Shown: piece after piece, positions 1-15,100 of the stretch
How positions within the stretch are numbered: the stretch's first letter is position 1
Layout of the letters: every line of letters begins with the position of its first letter
Assembly (NCBI RefSeq): GCF_032362555.1
Contig: NC_083524.1
Coordinates: 6,806,001 to 6,870,000, forward strand
Direction: 5' to 3'
DNA length: 64,000 bases
From: Amyelois transitella
Taxonomy: Eukaryota > Arthropoda > Insecta > Lepidoptera > Pyralidae
Made by a program: the position numbers and the translations under genes
The notes under the pieces: model-generated
Seen by the model: the letters and a program-made list of their open reading frames with translations, nothing else
Databases searched by the model: none
What the model was told of the DNA's origin: nothing

Positions 1-91
1 TCAAATATTTTCGCGCCATAAAAATTAATACTTCTACGCAGACACATCGGTATTCGGTACAACTTATAAGTGTTAATACTGTTAATTAAAA
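1..91 (+). repeat. Dispersed repeat D, 3' end fragment
   Basis: The stretch with ACGCAGACACATCGG and TATAAGTGTTAATACTG matches the 3' ends of the copies at 36189-36478 and 47360-47632. The copy is cut by the window edge. Confidence 0.5.
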
Positions 92-138
92 TAATGAGTA
101 TATGAATTGTGGAGGAAAAATAAATGACATTTTCTTAC

Positions 139-3100
139 CTATGGTAGGTTTGTGAATAGGCACTGAACCGGGCCTGGATTGCGACGCCACGCGCAGTTGC
201 GACGAACCCGCCACCGAGTAAGGCCGCGTGGTCGGTGGCTATAAACCATAACATAAAAAGTTATTACTTGATTTAAATTTTCGCGTAAAATACTATTTTT
301 AAATAATACAGGTATAACACGCGCATGTGACCCTCAAGATAAAATAAGGGTACTTTACGTGCGCGTTTAATACCTGTATTATTTATAAATAGAAAAAAAG
401 TCATCATTAAGCCAAGCACTGTTCGCTCTGTCTACCCCGCAAGGGATATAGACGTGATTATATGTTTGTATGTATGTAGTAAAAAAAAATCTTATTATTA
501 TGGTACTATTAATATGGTAGAATCAGGAGATAGCTATCTCGCTTTGATTGGCGTATGGGAGGTGGCCCAGGTAACTCCTGGGCCGAGTGTACAATCGCCT
601 GCAGGATAACTTGAGCACCCATATTGTTTTGGTAAACACATGTGTATGAGTCATATCTTTAAGTCGATTTTCAAATTGACGAATGTGCAGTTTACTTGCA
701 GAGAAACTTTAGCCGTGTGGGTTTTGATAGCATAAAGAGTTTACGATCGTGTTTATCTATGGGCTACTGTACATTAATAAAATTTTTCCACTATCCGAAT
801 GTGTGTTCCCCGATGCCAAAAACTTAAAAACTTTCAAAGCAAGAGTGAATAGGCATTTAAGCATTAAAAATACCGCTTGCATACCATCAGGCAGATTGAG
901 ATCAAACATACTCAAAATTTTCAACATAAAAATATCACAAACAAAAATTATGATGTTTGTAGGAAGCGTTGGCAACTAAATCTGCTACTGATTTAGATTA
1001 TTACTTACCTTTTGCTCGGAAAATTGTACCACATTATTCAGACGCTAAAGTGTGAAATCAAAAAAAATCTTGGTTGGAAATACTTTCTCTAGTGGCAACA
1101 CTTTCAGTTTATAAATTTACTTAAGCTGTGTATAACGTGGTTGGCTGCATTGTAACTAAAAAACTTTTTATTTTATTACAAAATTTACAATGAGTAAAGT
1201 ACAATAGGCGGCTATTAATTAATTATCTGGTTCCTTTATTGTTTGCCGTTTGACTGGAACAGATCCCTTAATGGGATAAGTCCGCCACTGCAAGTGATTT
1301 ATTTCTTTTATAACTATGTACTCTATATCTTGTAACTGTGTAAATTTCTGTGCAAAAAGAAATAAACAAAAAAAACGGAACTATGATGACATTCGCATAT
1401 ATGAAGACAGAGTACCTGACTTTTACTCTTTTAGGTCTTCATTCCATCTTAGTCCTAGGTAGCGGTAGAGGAGAAAAAATCTAGTACCTAGGGTAATGAA
1501 TTTGTCTGTTTATATGGATGAAAGAGAGAGAGATATACATATATATAAAGAGAGAAAGAGATGTGGCAATGAATGTCAACTCACGGGTATCTGATGGCTG
1601 CGCACGGCGAGGCCGCTGGGTGTCGCGTGGGGCACACGTAACTATGAGCACATGGGGTGGGGTTACACGACAATTGGCAAATTGCATATTTTTTCACTAT
1701 AAATTATTAATTAGATAAGACATCCAGACTTCATTGTTTTTTTTTGGAGTTTTAATGATGAATGTCAAAGAAGAATAAAGTCGGTTTGTTACCGCTTCTT
1801 CTGCACTGACGCGTTCACAGCTATACCGCTGGACAACATAGCTGGTAGCCAATAGTTTCAACCTTTTGTTGCAGTCATTAAATAGATTTTAACTTTCAAG
1901 CAAGATGCCAATTGTTAGGATTATGACATGATTAAAACACAAATAAATTAAAAAATCCACACAACACACTTAAAACAAGAAAGACATAAACTGAACCGTC
2001 TTTATCGCGTTTAATTTATTTGAAATAAAAATTTAGTTTATTTTCTGCCACAGAGATCTGAGCAACAGAAACTACATACTAAGTAGCAGGACTAAACTAC
2101 ATACTAAGTAGCAGGACGGAAGTTGTATCAACAATTAATAAAATTTAATCAAATAGTGTTGCCATCTAAAAATTGTTTAAAAAAAATATATAAAAACATT
2201 TTAAAACTACCATACGAACAATTAAAAAAAAAAATTATTTATGAAATGGACAATAAAGAAGATCCGGTTCTGTTGACCTTGACCATCACCAAACACACGA
2301 ATAAAGTTTTAAACAAATGATTTCTAACTCTCATGCTGTTTAGAAGAATTTCTTATAGCTAGGTAAAACTGATTTTTTTTTTATTTCACGATGATGAACC
2401 TAGAATTATGTAAAAAAATCTTTTTTATGTTCATATTAAGCCGCGGTATCGCAAGATTTTACCGCGGGGTAAGTGCGGTTTTATGTAAGTATTTTCCTAC
2501 TGTGATGTCTAACAGCACGAGAGTAAAGAAATCTGATAAGTTAAATATAGTTAAGGGAGTTATCACAAAATTAAAACGTTCATAAGACAGGACGCGAGGC
2601 GACCAAGTTATTTAAATCAGAAAATTGCTTATAATTTAAATGACGGAAACACTATCAGAATTGTCACTAGTCGGCAATTTTCGTGACAGATTTTCCTATG
2701 TTACACGGTTTTCCTATGTCCTATGTTTGTCTTCTTATCATGCTTTAACTTTACTTGTCTTCATAAAATTTCCAATTGATTTACTTAATACATATTAATG
2801 GTACTCTTCATCTCAAAAACGGCAAAGAACGCGGACGACGCAGCGTACAAAAGTAAGTCAAAAACATTTGTCCGTTATTATTATAGCTTTGCTTCATACA
2901 CAATATAATTTGATCGCATCGTGTCGCGTCAAAACTCATATCATCATCAAAACACTTACTATTCACCGCTTCATTTGTCCTACCAACAGTTAGTACAATA
3001 ACAATATACTCACTTCCCTCGGCGCCACAAGATGGCTCTGCGGTCGCTCTCGCCGCAAAGTCTCAGTGCCTTGTCGCACGAGCGCGGGAGGGGCTACAGG

Positions 3101-6100
3101 TTTGGGTTTTTCCTCTTCTTTCTGAAATGAGAAGAGTTTCATTCGACTTTGAGTAATAAGGTTCACAGATCGTCAGATCGTCTATTTGTGTGAGATTTCT
3201 CTGAAATAAAAAAAAGGGGAACTCGAGTAATTGACTAAAATTTGGATCGGCACGGAAAACAACATAGAAAGAACTTTTGTATTATACTTTCTTTAATGTT
3301 TGTCATTTTTTACTTTTTGCAAACTTATTATAACTGTTGTCTGGAAAAGATTACTAGTTGGTTAGTTAAGAGATTTGGTCGACGCAAGTATCGCTGTCAT
3401 CCGTAACATTTCGTTGCTTTTTTGCCTATTTTAAAGACTCCCAATTTATTTTAAAACCATCTTGAATTAATAGAAAAACCAATTATAGAGTGATAAAAAG
3501 TGTACCTGTATATCAGTAGCGACGGTATAAGAATCTCGTCGGATAGGTGGCGCCACCGGCGATGTTGGACTGAGCGCTGGATTTGAAGCGTAGACGTTCC
3601 GCCTGATCATGGTCCGACCGATCGATGGACGCGCTAAACCACTGGGGTTACCCGCTATTAAAAATATAAAGATTATATAATTATTTAACTTCCTAAAGCA
3701 ACTTGCTTATTTAAATTTTGTCCAGTTATAAATATTGAATTGAAAGGGACGAGATGATGTTCGAACAACAACAAATACAAACAAAATTCTGTAGCACAAT
3801 GGTTACTTTTTAAAAGCCAATTTCTAAACAGTTAATACTGGCATGCAAAAACGATAAGTCTTATCAAAGTAATAGAGTCTAGCAAAAAAAAAAAAATAAC
3901 AGCCCGAGCAGTTCAAGATTAAGGAAATATATTAGTTGACACAATAGTTATTATTTCGAACTACCCTCAACTTTTCATTATCTTCCTGACATTAAAAAGT
4001 TAAATATTATTTGATAAACTTTCAACCTTCTCCCTCTTCCTATATTCCTTATGCTCAAAAGCCAAATGAACTTCAAGTTCTGTATATATTTTATGATTGT
4101 GCTGTGCATACCTACGGTATCCTGTTACGAGTAAGTTCCCTGTTTGAACTATATATATTGTCTACGTTTTACGGTCGGTGTCGTGTGGTTCCCGGCACCA
4201 AAAAGGAAGACGTACCTGCCGACCTTAACATACATACATTTAATCACGTCTATACCCTTTGCGGGGTAGACAGAGCGAGCAGACTTGAAAAGACTGATAG
4301 GTCATGTTCAATAGTTTGACTTCATGATAGATTTGAGATTCAAATAGTGACAGGTTGCTAGCCTATCGCCTATAAGAAAAATAATCCCTAGTTTGAAAGC
4401 CTGTTCCTTAGTCGTCTTTTACGACATCCATGGGAAAGAGATGGAGTGGTCCCATTCTTTTTTTTATTGGAGCCGGGAACCACACGGCAATTGTATGTAT
4501 ATATGTTTGATCCGTGCATACCCGGTATCCTGCTAAGCTCCCTGTGTGAACTATATTGCCTAAGTTTTGAAGTAGGCAGGTTGGTTTTCCGTGGCATGTT
4601 GGTCGGCGGTGCCATTGTTGTGTACGAGCCTGCAACATAATAACAACTAAGCCACTACGGTGAGAGATGGATGTATAGCAGTTTGTATGTGTGCGAGAGA
4701 GATGAACTGATTTTAAACTTTGATGTTTGATTGAAAATGAATTAAGCCTGATTCCCATCTACCTATTGAAAAAAGCCTTTCGAATTTAGCTTGAATTCCA
4801 ATTGTCTACTTTAATTATATTTATTATTTAAAAGAATGTTAATAGAGCAAAATAAATGATTTATTCGACAAAAAACATACAGCCATAGATAACATAAAAA
4901 AATGTTAAGACAAGTGATGAAGAGTAGCCTTGGAAGCTTTTTACTATACACATTAGACAAACTAAGCAAATTTAGTTGACTCCGTAGTTTCTTTCAATCA
5001 AAATAATCAGTAAAACTGCGTAAATATTACAAAAAAAGTGAAATAGATATTGTACCATATTACTATAAAAAAGAGCGATTCCGGCCAGTGCGTGGTGAGA
5101 AACGAACTTTCCTAATTGACCTTAGTCTTGGATGTTTATCTATATAAGTATTTATTATACGATATAGTATCGTAGAGAGAGTACGAGTTAGTATCTCGTA
5201 TCTCGATCCGTGTGTTTTATCCTATAAATATGTATTTATTTACCTACTTTTGTATTATACAAGAAACTACGGAGTTTTTATAAATTCGGTTTAAAGTAAA
5301 ACATCAGCAAACAAAACATCATCATTCTAATAGCTTACATCGTTGTTCCGATAATATAACTATTGCGGCAGTGACACTAAATAGAAATAAAGGATCACAC
5401 TGGGAATCAAACCCGTGATATGGCTGGTTTATATAAGTGTTTTTATGTTAAAAATCCATTTTAAAATTATTTTATAGCCATAAATAGAATAAGGTAAATG
5501 AAATAACTTTCTTTTTAGAATGATAAAATTTTGATATTTAATCATACTTTATTAAACATCAAAAAGACGTATCAATATTATTTCCTTTTACCGTGCGTAA
5601 ATAATGGACTATACATGTTTTAATGGTTTACAATTACCAGTCAGGGCATCTAATGTATGATACACCTTATGTGCCACACGTAAAGCCTAACCAAAGAAGG
5701 TCTACAATTATCAGTCAGGGCATCTTATGTATGATACACCTTATGTGCCACACGTAAAGTCTAACCATATAACAAATATGCCGCCTAACCTACCTGTACC
5801 CGTCGGTGAGACCCTACTAGGCGGTGATTTCAGCGGCGGGCTCACAAACTTCTTTTCCGGACTCCCTTTTACAGACAAAATGTCCCGTTTGGCCGACCTC
5901 TTAACCATCGTGGCACTATTCAATACCGTGACATTGTGCATATCGTAAGTCCTTTCTAGAGGACTCTGCACTTTTGTGACGGTGTAAGATTTGTCCGACA
6001 CCATGTCGTAAATGGGTGATATGGTGCTGTGTATGTTCAACAGGTCGTTTTTGGACCCCTTGCGCACAGACATAAGGGGCGTGGACGCTATTTGCAACCC

Positions 6101-9100
6101 TGGAATGGAGGTGGAAAGCTATATGTGATGGGGCTGTTCATTTATTATTGATAGTGAACAAATGCATTTTTGACGATAGTAGTTTGCACGCCGTGCGGTC
6201 CCGGCACCAATTGGAAAAAGAATGGGACCACTCCATCTCTTTCCCATGGATGTCGTAAAATGCGACTAAGCGATAGGCTTATATGCTTTGGATTCCTCTA
6301 TTAGGCGATAGGCTAGCAACATGTCACTATATGAATCTCAATTCCATCATTAAGCCAAACAGCTGAACGTGGCCTATCATTATATGTATGTATTATGGAA
6401 ATAAAACGAGAAATATTTGGCAATAAAAATTATATCTGACTTTTTTTTCTAACTAACAATACCATGGCAACGGTTGCTATGGCGTACGTAAAGAAGGTTG
6501 CCTACAATTATAATAAATGAACAGCTTGCAACCATGTCCAGAACATAAAAATCAATAAGCAAACAAAAAAAGCCAAAAACAACATAAAATTTTGTGATAA
6601 ACACAACCGTGGTTACCACAGGACCGTTTTATCCCATCACCAAATACCACATTATAAACTTAATAAAAAAACATTTCATTAAGTTTATTTACAAAAACGG
6701 TGATCCGCTTAAACTTTACCCAGACCATTGGCATATAACCCACTTGCTTCCGTAGCTAGCACGCGCGACGCCTTTTTTATCGCGCAATAACCTGTCGCTG
6801 CTTCGCTCTATGTTATGACGTGTATGTATATAACTAAGAATCTGGATAAGGACATATCCAATTCATCCCGGTAAGAGCTATAATTCCCGTGGGATTTGCA
6901 AAAAACCTGTTTGCTTTTTTAAATTGGCGCTAAATTTGTCGCTTTTTGTAAGTGAATGATATATCGTTTATTTTTGACGGCCTCTGTGGCGCAGCGGTAG
7001 TACGCTTGTCTGTGGCATCGGAGGTCCCGGGTTCGAATCCCGGCCAGGGCATGATGAGAAAAGAACATTTTCTGATTGGCCTGGATCTTGAATATTTATC
7101 TATAAAAGTATTTATTATAAAATATAGTATCTCGTAACACAAGTCTAGAACTTACTTCGAGGCTAACTCAATCAGTGTAATTTGCCAAAAAAAAAAACAA
7201 AAATGTTTTTGTGTAGATGGCGCTAAAACGTGGGTAGAAGATAATCAAGTAATAAATGTGTGAGACTTACGCGGGTCATGCGCAGCGGTGTCGGGCACGC
7301 TGTCGGGCGGGCTGGACGAGCTGAAGGTGCCGGTGTCGGTACTCTCGCTCGAGCCCACCATAGCCCGCTCTTGAGAGCCCCACTCCTGAAATAAAACATA
7401 TTTTTTTACGTGACATACATACATACATAATCACGCCTCTTTCCCGGAGGGGTAGGCCGAGACTACCTCTTTCCACTTGCCACGATCTCTGCATACTTCC
7501 TTCGCTTCATCCACATTCATAACTCACTTCATGCAAGCTCGGCGGTTTCGGGTACTTTTACGTGACAACGTCTTATAATTCGAAATATCACGAAAAAACA
7601 TGACTCATGCGGCGTTACCTCGCTCTGAGGCGTTCCATGTAAGGCTTGAAGTGCAAGCGAGAGCGCGGAACGAGCGACAAAGAGGCACAATCGGCCTTCG
7701 GCTCTCTCCTACTTGCACATGCTACCATTCAATCATTATTTTTTTAAGACGTTGTCACGTTCAACTATCGTCAGTAAACCGACTTTACAGACAACCAATT
7801 TTTCATCATGGACGAAATTTAAACAAAGAACAAAATAACGGACGCTATCATCTTCTTGACATTAGTTTCAGTTGCGTCCCCACCTCTCTGGAGAGGAGAC
7901 TTTTAAGTAACGCCGTTTTAATTAGCGATAGTTTTTCGCGAGATAAAAACGGTGTCGCGCGTGCTATTAAGCAAGTCAGCTTTTCATACGAAGCGACTCC
8001 CGCCTGTCCTCCGCAGCCTTTGATGATCCTAATCCGTTTGGACCATGGTTACAAATTCGATCGCTGTAATGTGCAGATTTCCTTGTCCGAAGAGAGCAAA
8101 ACGGTCAATACTTTTACAAATATAGTCTTTTATGTCTTGGCGTTAAACTCGGCTACAGCCTCATCTCTCTAAGACGAACCTTGGGTGCGCCTTTAGAAAT
8201 AGCTTAACTTTGAACAAAAATAATAAAGGGTTAAATTGAAATAACAAATATTACCTCTTGTTGCAACGTCCTGTCACTAGCATCAATAAGGTTCAAAGTC
8301 GCCGAGTTGATATCGATCATCTGTTCGTCGGCCTTCACGTACACCACCGTCGTATCCATCGCCGCTTTACTCGGAGACACTTTCTTGAAGGTGGCGTTCC
8401 TTTTCGGCGTTTCCCTCGTTGGTTCCTCGTGTCTGTCAAAACCCCCATTCAATCTCCGCCTAGACAACAATTCCGACGCGTTCTCCATACTTTGCCTAGG
8501 CACAGTTATAGTCTGATTGGGTAACTGTATAGTTTTAATCGGAGCATCAGATTTCTCAGGCTCGGAGGGCAATGCTTTCCGAGCTAACGATAGCTTCTGC
8601 CGCGCCTGTATTATCTCATTCAGCTCTTGCTTATCAAGCGTAACGTTCAAACTGTTCCTACCCAAATCAACAGTTTTCTGCATGCCCATGTCTTTGAAAA
8701 ACGCATCGTCTTGTTGGAACGTGGCGTTCAAATTCTCCTTTTCCGCGTCGTTGTCCTTTCTAAACTTGTTATTGGAATAATGCAGCGTTATCGTTTCTGT
8801 CATATCCGGCGATTTCGTAGCATCCTTCTTGTCACAGTTTTCGTTCAAAATTTTCGTCGAATCGATTTGTACCGCTTGCTCTTTTGATTTTGTGTAGCTC
8901 TCCGAGTTCCGGGGCATCGGTGATTCGCGTTTCGTGATGCTGTTGTACAGTTGGCACCTCGGTCTTGACGATAGGAGTCTCTCGGATTGTTCTAGATGGG
9001 TGAACGTGGCCGAGCTGAAGATATTGGAGTCAGTGTTCAGTTTGGAGGTGTTGGAGACTACGTAGGAGGAGTTGACTGAGCTGACTAGACTGGGGGGTAG

Positions 9101-12100
9101 GGAGTCCATGAGGCTGTCGTTGTCGGGGTAAGTGGTCTGGGAGAGGAAGCTGGTGCTCATGTCCTTCTCGTCCAGTATACTGAGGGTCATGCTTGTCATC
9201 ATAGGGTCTATGCTTTCACGGCCGATTGTCGGTGGACCTGGGGAGAAATATAGCCTTTTGAATTAAATGAAAGGTGTTTTAACACAACAGTGCAGTGTTC
9301 CGGTTCCTGGAACCAATAGGAAAAAAGAATAGGAACACTTCATCTCTTTCCCATGGATGTTGTAAATGGTAACTAAGGTATAGGATAATAAACTTGGGAT
9401 TCTTCTTTTAGGCGACAGGCTAGCAACCTGTCCCTATATGAATCTCAATTCTATCATTAAGCCAAACAGGTGAACGTGGCCTATCAGTCTTTTTAAGACT
9501 GTTGACTCTGTCTGTCCCGCAAGGGATATAGAGTGATTATATGATGATGATGATTCCATCATGGAACTGTACCATATAGATGTGGTTGTATGTATGTGAA
9601 ACTGTTGACCGATCTAAATTTTACCGTGGAGTGAAATAAGGACCTGGACCTGACGTCCAGACTAGAACATACGCAAATTTCTTACCAAATGAATTAAGTT
9701 ATTTTTTAAGTGAAATCTAAATTACCTGAATCTCTATGCGAGGGACATTTCCTTGCATCCAGCGATTCCGGGTTGAAGTTTCCAGAACTTTCCATGAGAA
9801 GTGAAGACACCAGGCTGGGGGGTGACATCCGCATGAGAGATTCCCCACTCTGGTACATGTTGAGACTGCCTCGCTCGTTCATTATATTTGTAAGGCCTCT
9901 GCGAAAGGAAATTCGTAAAAATTAAGTAAATTATTTAAGAAAAAGTTTTTGTTAGAAAAGAATTCAACCGCCGTCCCTGCCCTGTAGATGTCGTAAGAGG
10001 CGACAAAGGAAAAAGATTGATGATTGAAATGATTTTGTAATATGTTTGGTAACCTTGAGGTTCGAAGGTAATAGTGGAAAAAGCAAAACAGGAATACATT
10101 ACGACAAGAGAAAGACACTAAAAAGCTTTTAATTTTTTTATATATTTTCGGTAGAAGCTAATCCATTAGATTACATGAGTCTTTTTAACCACGTACATAT
10201 ATCAAAGAACCTACTTGACACATACGTAAATGAGAAAAAAAACAATACAACAATGTCAATATAACAGTGAACGCGCCAAAACATACTTTCATTACAATTA
10301 CTTCTCGTGAATTGGCGCCAAATGCACTTATGTGAGAGGGAAAGTTTAAGGTTATTTGTTACACCCGAAGACAAATCACTTTCTATATCGGTAAATTGAT
10401 TGACGTAAAGCAGTTATTTAAAACGTGCAAAGTCTTAATGACATTTATATTATGTAGGTCTTGGAGTCATCCTAGTGTTATCTCAATAAGAATTTTTTAA
10501 AAAGAAAACTGGTCAGAAATTTTAAAAATCGTTCCTGTAACACGTTTAATAATGATATTATAATATTATTCAAAATAGTATTAGTTAAGTACTACGTACT
10601 ATAGATTCCGTGTCATGAACCGAGAACCGTCTCGGGACTTATTCCTATGGATGTCGCGCAAGGCAACCAAATCTATGGGCATCGTCTAGTACAGCTTTTG
10701 CCATGATCGAATATGGGTTAAGTTCCCTTGCCAAGTTTTCGGTGGTAAAAGGCCCCGGGCTCCTTTGAGAGGTTTGGATGTATTCATGAATGATAATGAA
10801 TCACGCCATGAGGATAAAGGTAGTCATACTCATACTCACTTGTTGAATGTGTTGTGGAGATTGTGCGCCGGCTGCGAGAGGTCTATGTTGATTGGTTTGG
10901 ACGGAGTGTGCTCCGCCAACCTGTCCCCGTCTGCAGATGGCGCTTCTAGATCTTCCAACTGGAAATATGAACATAAACGCCATTATTTCTCTGATTAGAT
11001 TCTCATGTACCATTTATTTAACGGGAAATTTTCATTGTTACCGTTAAAAGTTTTTTAGCATCTCAGTAATTCGCTATGTGTCGCTTCAATTCGCGGCTCG
11101 TTTTAATATTGTTTTTTTTTTTACAATGGTTCCAGATCCCTATCTAATTGTAGAAATCTTAAGTCAATTTCTTAAAGGGCTTCAATGAAATGAATATTTT
11201 CTAAGCTTCTGTTTCTATTTATTATTAAAATCTTTTATTTATCTTCTACTGTCAAATCATGAAAGTTTAATTTGACCTACTTTACGTAGTTCGATTGAGC
11301 TTAAAATTTGCAGAGATATGTATGTTGGTCGGATGGCAAAGATATATGGTAAGAATATTATATAAGGCTAGAAAATAAGCTTTGATAATAATAAATATTT
11401 AAAACATACATACACACATATAATCTTAATATCCCTTGCGGGGTAGACAGAGCCAACAGTCTTGAAGACTGATAGGCCACGTTCAGCTATTTGGCTTTAA
11501 GATAGAATTGAGATTCAAATAGTGACAGGTTGCTAGCTCATCGCCTAAAAGAAGAATCCCAAGTTTATAATACTAACCCGTAGTCGCCTTTTACGACATC
11601 CATGGGAGAGACATAGAGTGGTCCTATTCTTTTTTCTATTGATGCCGGGAAACACACACAAAATATTTAATCGTTTCAATATTTTTGGCGATCGATTAAT
11701 AGATTTATCATTTGCCAAACCATATGAATATACTTGTACATTTGTACATAATATCTTCATAGTTCTCAATTTTATTAACAATAAAATTTCAAAGCTAAAC
11801 ATTTCCCTTGTCACAAATACTGCAACAATGTTTAACAAACAATAACAGGTACATAACAAAGTATCGACAATGCTGTGAAAATATTTGCTATACAGCGTGA
11901 GACGGAACGCGACGCGCATCGTGAGATATTTGCAGCTATGACAACAAACTGAAGACGTCATACAATTAATGTTCATTGTATTATGTATTGTAAAAATAAC
12001 TGTCGCTGAAAATATTTTCAAAATACCCTATTATTAAGGAAGGAAGTGAAAGGCCACGCTTGAAAGCTACAACCCTACAATAAACGAAACAAAACTTGAC

Positions 12101-15100
12101 TGTTATTAATAGTCTTTTTTCTATATTATAGCTTCCGTGGTGCCGTGTGATTCCCGGCGCCAATACAAAAAAGAATAGAACCATGAATGATGAAAAGGCA
12201 TGATGTCGGAAAAGGCATGATGTCGTAAAAGGCGACTAAGTGATGGCTTACAAACTTGGGATTCTTTTTTTAGGCGATGGGCTAGCAACCTGTTACTATT
12301 TGAATCTCAATTCTATCATTAAGCCAAATAGCTGAACGTGGCCATTCAGTCTTCAAGACTTGTGGCTCTGTCTACCTCGCAAGGAATATAGACGTGACCA
12401 TATGTATGTATTATGGCTTCCACCGGACTTTCGGTGATTCCGCTAATGTCATGGTTTGAAGAGACACGAAGTTACGAAATTGGTCGATGGATGGATGGTT
12501 AAACGTTGGCAATAGTCAAAAACAAAAGTTCTACTGCCGCAAATTGTAAGGATTGACAGAAGAGTTGATAAAGATATTTACCAATTGTCAACCTTGACAA
12601 ATGATCATTGGGAATGTTTGATACATGAAGATAGTACAACTAAAAGTTAATAAATAAGCGATAATGTAAAAATTACTTTTATCAGTACAACCAATTAAAG
12701 AAAGTATCATAAAATAATGTTAAGACTTGGAGATGGCCAACCATATTTTAAAGAACGTAGCTTAAAAAGATAATAAATAGTCAAGTTTTCCGTTATATTA
12801 ATATATAAGATAACGGAAAAGGTGACGTTATTTATTTATAAATATTATAACGATGAGGAAGCTAGTGCGTAACTAAATATAAACCTGTTAGCATTCTAAT
12901 ATTACTAAGTCTCAGAGCAACTCAGTCTATCTATTCTTGACACAAGAAATTTGTTATTTATTATTCATATTTGCCACCTGAACATGTTTGCTTGTGGTGC
13001 TATTTGCTATTTCGTAAAGATTTACTGGAAAATATCGCTAATGAGATAAGTAAATAAGTATAACTTCAAGTAATTAGTATGACTTTATACATACATACAT
13101 AAAACACGCCTTTTTCCGGGAGAGGTAGTCAGAGACTACCTCTTTCCACTTGCCGCGATCTCTGCATACTTCCTTCGCTTCATCCGATTTCGGTTACTCT
13201 TGACCTGACCCTTTACTTTACGCTTGATTTTATATGGCCTTTCTGATATATTATTACAACATGCGGATTGTCAAAGCAAGAGGTTTAAATCCCATATCGG
13301 CCATGTACCAATGACTATTTTCGAACTTATGTACTTTAGTTTGAATACTAACCGATGCTCTTACGGTGAAAGAAAACATCGTGGGGAAACCTGTTCATTT
13401 GCGCAACTGGATGTGTAACCATTATCGATCTAATACAGGTTAGGTTCACCTGCAAAGGTTGCGGAGGTCAGACGGGAGTCGGGAGGTAATGTAAAAACCT
13501 AACTCACCCAATCCAGGATCCATGGTTAAAGGCATACGCCGGGCTCCTCTCCAGAGTGGTGAGGATGCAACCGGGACTCAAGTCAGGCGAAAGAAGGATA
13601 TCCTTCTTCAAAAAATATTTTACCAATACAATGTCGAATCCAAAATCGTGATGGAGATGCCATAGGAAATATAAGCAGGCTGAGCCGCGGTAAAAGCTAG
13701 TTAAGTCTGAATTTTTTTTATTGAGAGATTACCTTGTATATGTCGTTTTAAGTCTCTATTGATTGCTTCCGTTATGCATGGACGGATGATTGAACAAGGC
13801 AGGACGTTTAAAGGACTTTACAAGTTAATTTAATAGTGTATTTATTATGTACTAGAGGCTGCACGTGACTTCGTCCGCGTGGAATCAATCCCGCGGGAAC
13901 TCCGGGATAAAAAGTAGCCTATTTGTTATTCTAGGTCTTCAGCTGCCTACATACCAAATTTCATCGTAATCGGTTCAGTAGTTTTTGCCTGAAAGAGTAA
14001 CAAACATCCATACTGACAGACTCACAAACTTTCGTATTTGTAATATTAATAGGATATCATTTATTTATTTATTTAAAAAAAAACCTCAATTACATAACCG
14101 CGGTTACATAAGTTGTTGATAGAAAATTAAAAAATCCATCAGACTAATCTAATTTCCCGGGCATGAATGGCAATTGAATGTTAATTTCATAACAAACAAG
14201 GCGTGCACGGTTGAGCGAGTACGCGCGAAGTGAACGTTCAAGTAACTATGCTTTGGTTACCATAAATCAATTACTTTTCAATTTAATCGTGGCTTTTTTA
14301 ATGTAAGCGTAGCTTTTCCTTGCGATCACTAAATATAATATAAGTTAATTGTGCCGTGTGGTTCTCGACACCAAATTTAATATAATAGAACCACTCCATC
14401 TCGTTCCCATGGATGTCGTAAAACTCGACTAAGGGATAGGCTTATAAACTTGGGATTCTTCTTTTAGGCGATGTGCTTGCAACCTGTCACTATTTGAATC
14501 TCAATTCCAATATCTTAAAGCTAAATAGCTGAACGTGGCCTATCAGTCCGCTCAGGACTGTTGGCTCTGTCTACCCCCCAAAGGGATATAGACGTGATTA
14601 TATATATGTATGTATGTATTAACTTAACATAAATACATATAATCACGTCTGTATCCCTTGCGGAGTAGACAGAGCCAACAGTCTTGAACGGTTAAGTTAA
14701 TTTAATTAATATTTTAGGATCAAAAGATTTAAAAAATACAGACAGGTAATGCTTCAGTTACCTATTTAAACGAATGACTTTAATCGGATAATACGATGGT
14801 TGTTTTATCCAAAAATACCTTGGTACATACATACATACATAAAATCACGCCTCTTTCTCGGAGGGGTAGGCAGAGACTACCTCTTTCCACTTCCCACGAT
14901 CTCTGCACACTTCCTTCGCTTCATCCACATTCATAAATCTCTTCATGCAAGCTCGGCGGTTTCGGGTACCTAGGTACAATTAATCAAATCTAGTCCACAA
15001 ACAATTTTAAGAACAAATGTCGTTACATTTGACGTAACAATTTCGTAAGGTACCTGTAACTTGACCCATTTGCTCGGCGATGCGGACTGTTCGTTTATCA

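Noticed and set aside
4388-4758. Frames of 75-116 codons containing peptides such as [12 protein letters not shown]
   Set aside because: The same peptide recurs wherever SINE-A occurs. These frames are translations of the repeat, not genes.
6980-7051. Functional tRNA gene
   Set aside because: A and B boxes are present, but the acceptor stem does not pair and the unit recurs with a common non-tRNA body, so it is a tRNA-derived SINE.
7600-8172. 190-codon open frame on the plus strand between two SLAIN-like exons
   Set aside because: It starts inside MITE J, has no recognisable domain and lies in an intron of a gene on the other strand. Chance or repeat-derived coding is more likely.
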